Translations under genes and position numbers: made by a program | Shown here: positions 6,786-10,251 of the stretch, in pieces | Layout of the letters: the number at the start of each line of letters is the position of its first letter | Position numbering within the stretch: position 1 is the first letter of the stretch | DNA from: DATHVI01 sp035461385 | GTDB lineage: Bacteria; Actinomycetota; Thermoleophilia; Solirubrobacterales; 70-9 | Assembly: GCA_035461385.1 (NCBI GenBank) | Contig: DATHVI010000068.1 | Location: 1-10,251, forward strand | Length of the DNA stretch: 10,251 bases | Reading direction: 5' to 3' | Notes under the pieces: model-generated | The model's database searches: none | What the model was told of the DNA's origin: nothing | The model's input: only the letters and a program-made list of their open reading frames with translations

Positions 6786-9385
6786 GGCGCTCCGGGCTGC
6801 CGGCGGGCGCCCGCCTGTCGTCGTTCGGAGGCATCGGCCGGCGCTCGCTGCGCGCCCGGCCGCTGCGCTCGCTGCTGACCGCCGGGGGGATCGTCCTCGG
6901 CGTCGGGATGGTGTTCGGAGTCCTGCTCCTGGTCGGGACGATCGACCGGACCTTCGACCGCCTCTTCGACTCGATCTACGGCAGCGCCGACGTCGTCGTC
7001 TCGGGCGAGGAGTCGATCGGCTCGCTCCCCGTGCAAACGCTCGACCAGGTCGAGGCCGTCGACGGTGTCGAGGCCGCCGTCGGCAATGTCTATTCGGTGT
7101 TCCGGACCGTCGACGCGAACGGCCAAGCCGAGCGTGATCGCTCGGCGCAGGTCGTCGTCGCCGGGATCGATCCCCGCGCGCCGGACACGTCCGACGCCGA
7201 GCTCGTCGCCGGCCGCGACCCGGTCGCGGGGCTCGAGGTGGAGCTGGCCTCCGACTGGGCCGCCGAGCACGGGATCGAGGCCGGCGATCGAGTGCGGCTC
7301 GCCGGCCCCACCGGGCTCGTCACCCTGCGCGTGGTCGGCATCTACGAGTACGGCAACGGGCTCGACCTCGGCGGCTACGGGACCGCGGCGATGCCGATCG
7401 ACGCCGCCCGCCGGATCATGGACAAGCACCGCACCTGGGATGAGATCACCGTCGTCGCGGAACCGGGGATCACGCCTGAGGAGCTTCAGCGACGGCTGGG
7501 CGGGAAGCTCGGCGACGGCGTCGAGGTCGCCACCCCGACCGCGAAGGGGGAGCAGGTCTCGGAGCAGCTCCAGGGGCTGAACGTGGTCCTCTACTTCTTC
7601 TCGGGGATCGCGCTGTTCGTCGGCGGGTTCCTGATCCTGAACTCGTTCAACATGACCGTTCTGCAGCGGATCAAGGAGATCGGCACGCTGCGGGCGCTCG
7701 GGGCGAGCCGGGCACGCGTCGTGCGCTCGGTGCTCGGCGAGGCGGTGCTGCTCGGGCTCGCCGGCTGCGCCGCCGGGCTCGGGCTCGGGCTCGCCCTGGC
7801 CCTCGGCCTGCTCGAGCTGATGCGGGGCTTCGGGATGCCCGTCGGCGGCGGCGTCGAGCTCTCGTTGATGCCCGCGGTGGCGGCGGTCGCGACCGGCCTC
7901 GTGGCGACAGCGCTCGGCGCCGTCCGCCCCGCCCTGCACGCCGGGCGCATCGCGCCGGTGCGCGCGCTCACCGGCGGCCGCGGGCAGCGGCGCACGCCGG
8001 GTGTCGCACAGGCGATCGTCGGACTGGCGACGTTCATTCCCGGCCTCGTCGGCGGCGGCCTGTTCTGGTTCAGCAACTCGGCTGACGAGGGAGGGGCGCT
8101 TGCGGTGCTCGTCGGCGTCGGCGGCACGTTCGTGATGCTGCTCGGCCTCGTCCTGCTGGCGCCGTTCATCGTCATGCCCGCGATCGCGCTGCTCGGTCGC
8201 CCCGTCCGGCGCCTGATGCCGGCGTCGGGCCGGCTCGCCGTCGACTCGGTGCAATCGAACCCCAGCCGGACCGCAGCGACCGCGGCGGCGCTGATCGTCG
8301 CCCTCTCGGTGGTCGTCGTCAACGCGACGATGGCCCAGAGCTTCGTAGGCTCGATCGAGGACGAGCTCGATCGCAACCTCGTCCGCGACGTCACCGTGCA
8401 GCCGATCGGGTACAGCGCCTACGGGGGCGGTCCGCCGGCCGCGATCTCGCCGCAGCTCAGCAAGCGCATAGCCGCCCTGCCGGAGGCCGATGTGGTCGCG
8501 CCCACGCGCACGATCTGGCTCCCCGAGCTCCCGGAGGGCGGCCCGCAGGGGCTGGCGGTCGCGTTCGATCCGGCGCAGTGGACCGCGGTCGACGGGGCCA
8601 CCTACGAGGGGGCGACGCGGGAAGAGGCGATGCGCGGCGTCGCCGCCGGGGGCGTGATCCTCGGGCAGCCGTACGCCGACGAGGTCGGCGTCACGGTCGG
8701 CGACAGCATCTGGCTCAGGGGGGCCTCCGGCGTCCGCCGGGCCCCGGTCGTCGCGATCGCCGACACCCTCGACGCCAGCGGCTGGGTGATCCAGATGTCG
8801 CTCGACACGATCGCCGGCGTCTACGGCGTCAACGTCGACTCGACGCTCGCGATCAAGGCCACCTCGCCCGAGTCCCTTCCGGCGCTCGAGCGCGGCATCG
8901 AGCGCCTGCTCGCCGGCTACCCGGCGATGGAGGCGGTGTCGAACGCCGAGCTCAAGGCGCAGATCGGCGACGAGATCAACCAGCAGTTCGGGTTCTTCAA
9001 CGCGATCGTCGGCATCGCGCTGATCGTCGGGCTGCTCGGGATCGTCAACACGCTTTCGATGTCGGTGATCGAGCGCACCCGCGACATCGGCGTCCTCCGC
9101 GCACTCGGCGCTTCGCGCTGGTCGGTCCGGCGGACGATGGCCGACGAGAGCCTGCTGATCTCCCTCGCCGGGTCGCTCGCCGGGATCGCCGCCGGGCTGC
9201 TGGTGGCGTTCGTCTGGCTGCAGGCGCTGCGCGGCAGCACGATGCCCGGGATCAGCTTCCGGGTCCCGGTCGAGATGCTGGTCACGATCGCGATCCTCGC
9301 GGTGGCGATCGGCGTGCTGGCGGCGATCCTTCCGGCGCGCCGCGCGGCGCGGCTCGATCCGTTGCGCGCGCTCAACTACGAGTAG
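6761..9385 (+). CDS. FtsX-family ABC permease with two FtsX modules (MacB-like)
   Basis: Membrane subunit partnered with the preceding ATPase. The 874-residue protein reads as two homologous halves. Half one has a membrane helix at 39-61, a large extracytoplasmic MacB-type domain (about 65-270) and three helices (near 275-298, 326-352, 370-390). A central segment with one to three hydrophobic stretches (about 415-478) links to half two: a helix at 504-528, a second extracytoplasmic domain (about 530-740) and three helices (745-770, 796-820, 837-857). Both halves carry the same cytoplasmic signature after the second helix: RIKEIGTLRALGAS (303-316) and RTRDIGVLRALGAS (772-785). ATG at 6761 lies inside the ATPase gene, with GGAAGG directly against it; the next in-frame ATG is inside the first helix, so this start is preferred. 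Such proteins move lipids, lipoproteins, peptides or drugs, or transmit force across the membrane. The exact role here is unknown. Confidence 0.9.
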   Translation: MDDRGHGLRRSGLPAGARLSSFGGIGRRSLRARPLRSLLTAGGIVLGVGMVFGVLLLVGTIDRTFDRLFDSIYGSADVVVSGEESIGSLPVQTLDQVEAVDGVEAAVGNVYSVFRTVDANGQAERDRSAQVVVAGIDPRAPDTSDAELVAGRDPVAGLEVELASDWAAEHGIEAGDRVRLAGPTGLVTLRVVGIYEYGNGLDLGGYGTAAMPIDAARRIMDKHRTWDEITVVAEPGITPEELQRRLGGKLGDGVEVATPTAKGEQVSEQLQGLNVVLYFFSGIALFVGGFLILNSFNMTVLQRIKEIGTLRALGASRARVVRSVLGEAVLLGLAGCAAGLGLGLALALGLLELMRGFGMPVGGGVELSLMPAVAAVATGLVATALGAVRPALHAGRIAPVRALTGGRGQRRTPGVAQAIVGLATFIPGLVGGGLFWFSNSADEGGALAVLVGVGGTFVMLLGLVLLAPFIVMPAIALLGRPVRRLMPASGRLAVDSVQSNPSRTAATAAALIVALSVVVVNATMAQSFVGSIEDELDRNLVRDVTVQPIGYSAYGGGPPAAISPQLSKRIAALPEADVVAPTRTIWLPELPEGGPQGLAVAFDPAQWTAVDGATYEGATREEAMRGVAAGGVILGQPYADEVGVTVGDSIWLRGASGVRRAPVVAIADTLDASGWVIQMSLDTIAGVYGVNVDSTLAIKATSPESLPALERGIERLLAGYPAMEAVSNAELKAQIGDEINQQFGFFNAIVGIALIVGLLGIVNTLSMSVIERTRDIGVLRALGASRWSVRRTMADESLLISLAGSLAGIAAGLLVAFVWLQALRGSTMPGISFRVPVEMLVTIAILAVAIGVLAAILPARRAARLDPLRALNYE

Positions 9386-9393
9386 CCGGCTAC
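9382..9393. repeat. Perfect 12-bp palindrome spanning two converging stop codons
   Basis: GTAGCCGGCTAC is its own reverse complement. It contains the TAG stop of the FtsX permease on the + strand (9383-9385) and the TAG stop of the converging gene on the - strand (9390-9392), with only CCGG between them. No T-rich terminator hairpin lies here, so each transcript probably runs into the other gene as antisense RNA unless termination is factor-dependent. Confidence 0.7.
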
Positions 9394-10251
9394 CTGAGCT
9401 CGCGGCGCAGCCGGTGCTCCATCGTGTCCTCGCCGCCCGACGGCCGCCGGAGCTCGTCGCGGAGGCGGTCGAGCACCTGCTCGTTCCACTCGTGGGTGCG
9501 AAGCAGCGTGTAGCGGAGCGCGACGATCCGCACGTAGGCCTCGGTTTCGGTCCCCCGACCGATCAGCCCCGCCTCGCGGGCCATCTCTACGACCGGCTCG
9601 TATTCGTCGCGGAACCACGCCTCGGCGACCTGCTCGCGGCTCAGGAACTCGCGGCGCTCCTGCATCAGCCGGAACCCCCACGCCTCGACCCCCTCGGCGA
9701 GGTCGCCGTACGCCCAGCGGTCGCGGAGGTGGATCCGGTCGCGCAGCGCCCGCGCCAGCGGTACCCGCTCGAAGAACAGGCGTTGGTGGCTCTTCAGCGG
9801 CAGGTCGCGGACCGAGATCCCGCCGGCCGCGTCGACCTCGGTCAGGACCTCGGTGATGTAGGCATCGATCATCTCAAGGCCGAGTTGGCGGGCGACCGAG
9901 ACCCGGTGATGCCCGTCGCGGACGAAGTGGACCTCGCCGACCCGGTAGACGTCGATCGGCGGCATCGACTGACCGCGGCGCATCGCCTCGGCGATCCGCT
10001 GCCAGCGGATCCGGACCCGGCGCGAGCGCGGCCGGAAGCTGCGGTCGAACTCGCGCGTCCTGTCGACGGTCCCGACGATCGAGTCGAGGAGGATCGTCTG
10101 CAGCCCCAGCGCCCGCTCGCCGCGCCGGCCGAGCGCGGCGACGACCTCGTCGAAGGGCAGGATCAGGGTGACGTCGTCGGGCTCGCTGCGGAGCCTAGCG
10201 GCGAGCCGGGCGAGCTGCTGGCGGCGGCGCGCCCGGCTGAAGTCCGTCTGT
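9390..10251 (-). CDS. ParB/sulfiredoxin-like domain protein with DGHHR motif, 5' partial
   Basis: The gene continues past the right edge of the window: 286 residues are visible and no stop or plausible start interrupts the frame to the edge. The internal ATG at 9983 is not the true start, because the 89 residues before it read as natural protein, with FRPRSRRVRIRWQRI leading into the conserved core. That core, MPPIDVYRVGEVHFVRDGHH followed by RVSVARQLG (visible residues 95-123), resembles the N-terminal domain of ParB and sulfiredoxin-fold proteins, with DGHHR where ParB has its GERR box. The C-terminal 130 residues are charged and helical, containing FLSREQVAEAWF and GTETEAYVRIVALR, and I do not recognise them. 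No ParB-type DNA-binding helix-turn-helix is evident. It may be a nucleotide-binding or regulatory protein. Chromosome partitioning is doubtful, since no ParA gene is visible nearby. It converges on the FtsX permease gene with four bases between stops. Confidence 0.75.
   Translation of the reverse strand, partial: QTDFSRARRRQQLARLAARLRSEPDDVTLILPFDEVVAALGRRGERALGLQTILLDSIVGTVDRTREFDRSFRPRSRRVRIRWQRIAEAMRRGQSMPPIDVYRVGEVHFVRDGHHRVSVARQLGLEMIDAYITEVLTEVDAAGGISVRDLPLKSHQRLFFERVPLARALRDRIHLRDRWAYGDLAEGVEAWGFRLMQERREFLSREQVAEAWFRDEYEPVVEMAREAGLIGRGTETEAYVRIVALRYTLLRTHEWNEQVLDRLRDELRRPSGGEDTMEHRLRRELR

Noticed and set aside
6239..8254. 671-codon open frame on the minus strand across the MacB-type ATPase and FtsX genes
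   Set aside because: The plus strand encodes clear ABC motifs across the same bases. The antisense product is rich in R, E, D, A and P without domains, as expected from high GC in third codon positions.
8578..9513. 311-codon plus-strand frame overlapping the end of the FtsX gene and the converging gene
   Set aside because: Arginine-rich, domain-free translation in another frame of a gene with clear FtsX motifs.
9390..9983. A complete 197-residue protein starting at 9983
   Set aside because: The frame stays open with sensible protein sequence to the window edge, and starting at 9983 would cut into the ParB-like domain.
1..10251. Mobile elements, CRISPR arrays, tRNA or rRNA genes, phage or defence genes
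   Set aside because: No direct-repeat arrays, transposase or integrase motifs, clover-leaf sequences or defence domains were seen on reading. Base composition and coding style are uniform throughout.

Overview
The window is very GC-rich, with GC-biased third codon positions, GTG starts and long shadow frames on both strands. Together with a lipoprotein of the LpqY family, this suggests an actinobacterium. My best guess is a deep-branching class such as Thermoleophilia (Solirubrobacterales), but no marker gene here proves it. Coding density is high. No RNA gene, insertion sequence, CRISPR array, integrase or long DNA repeat was seen, and the region reads as ordinary chromosome.

Region 1 (27-5898, + strand) is an alpha-glucoside module. 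A GH13 alpha-glucosidase-type enzyme is followed by a short gap holding a small hairpin and a plausible promoter. Next comes a four-gene ABC importer: lipoprotein binding protein, two six-helix permeases and a MalK/UgpC-type ATPase. Gene order, protein lengths and binding-protein motifs match the trehalose importer LpqY-SugA-SugB-SugC of mycobacteria. The likely job is import of trehalose, maltose or a related alpha-glucoside. The GH13 enzyme, which has no signal peptide, would then cut alpha-glucosides in the cytoplasm.

Region 2 (5982-9385, + strand) is an unrelated ABC pair: a MacB/LolD-type ATPase whose 3' end overlaps by 25 bases the gene for an 874-residue permease with two FtsX modules. 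No MacA-like adaptor lies in the window and the substrate cannot be read from sequence.

Region 3 (9390-10251, - strand) is the 3' part of a converging gene whose start lies beyond the right edge. It encodes a ParB/sulfiredoxin-like domain with a DGHHR motif and a C-terminal helical part of unknown function. Its stop codon and that of the FtsX permease share one perfect 12-bp palindrome.

The points most worth a second look are this uncharacterised ParB-like protein, the LpqY-SugABC-type importer in what is probably a lineage without mycolic acids, and the GH13 enzyme with serine in place of the usual region I asparagine. I found no clearly new multi-gene system.
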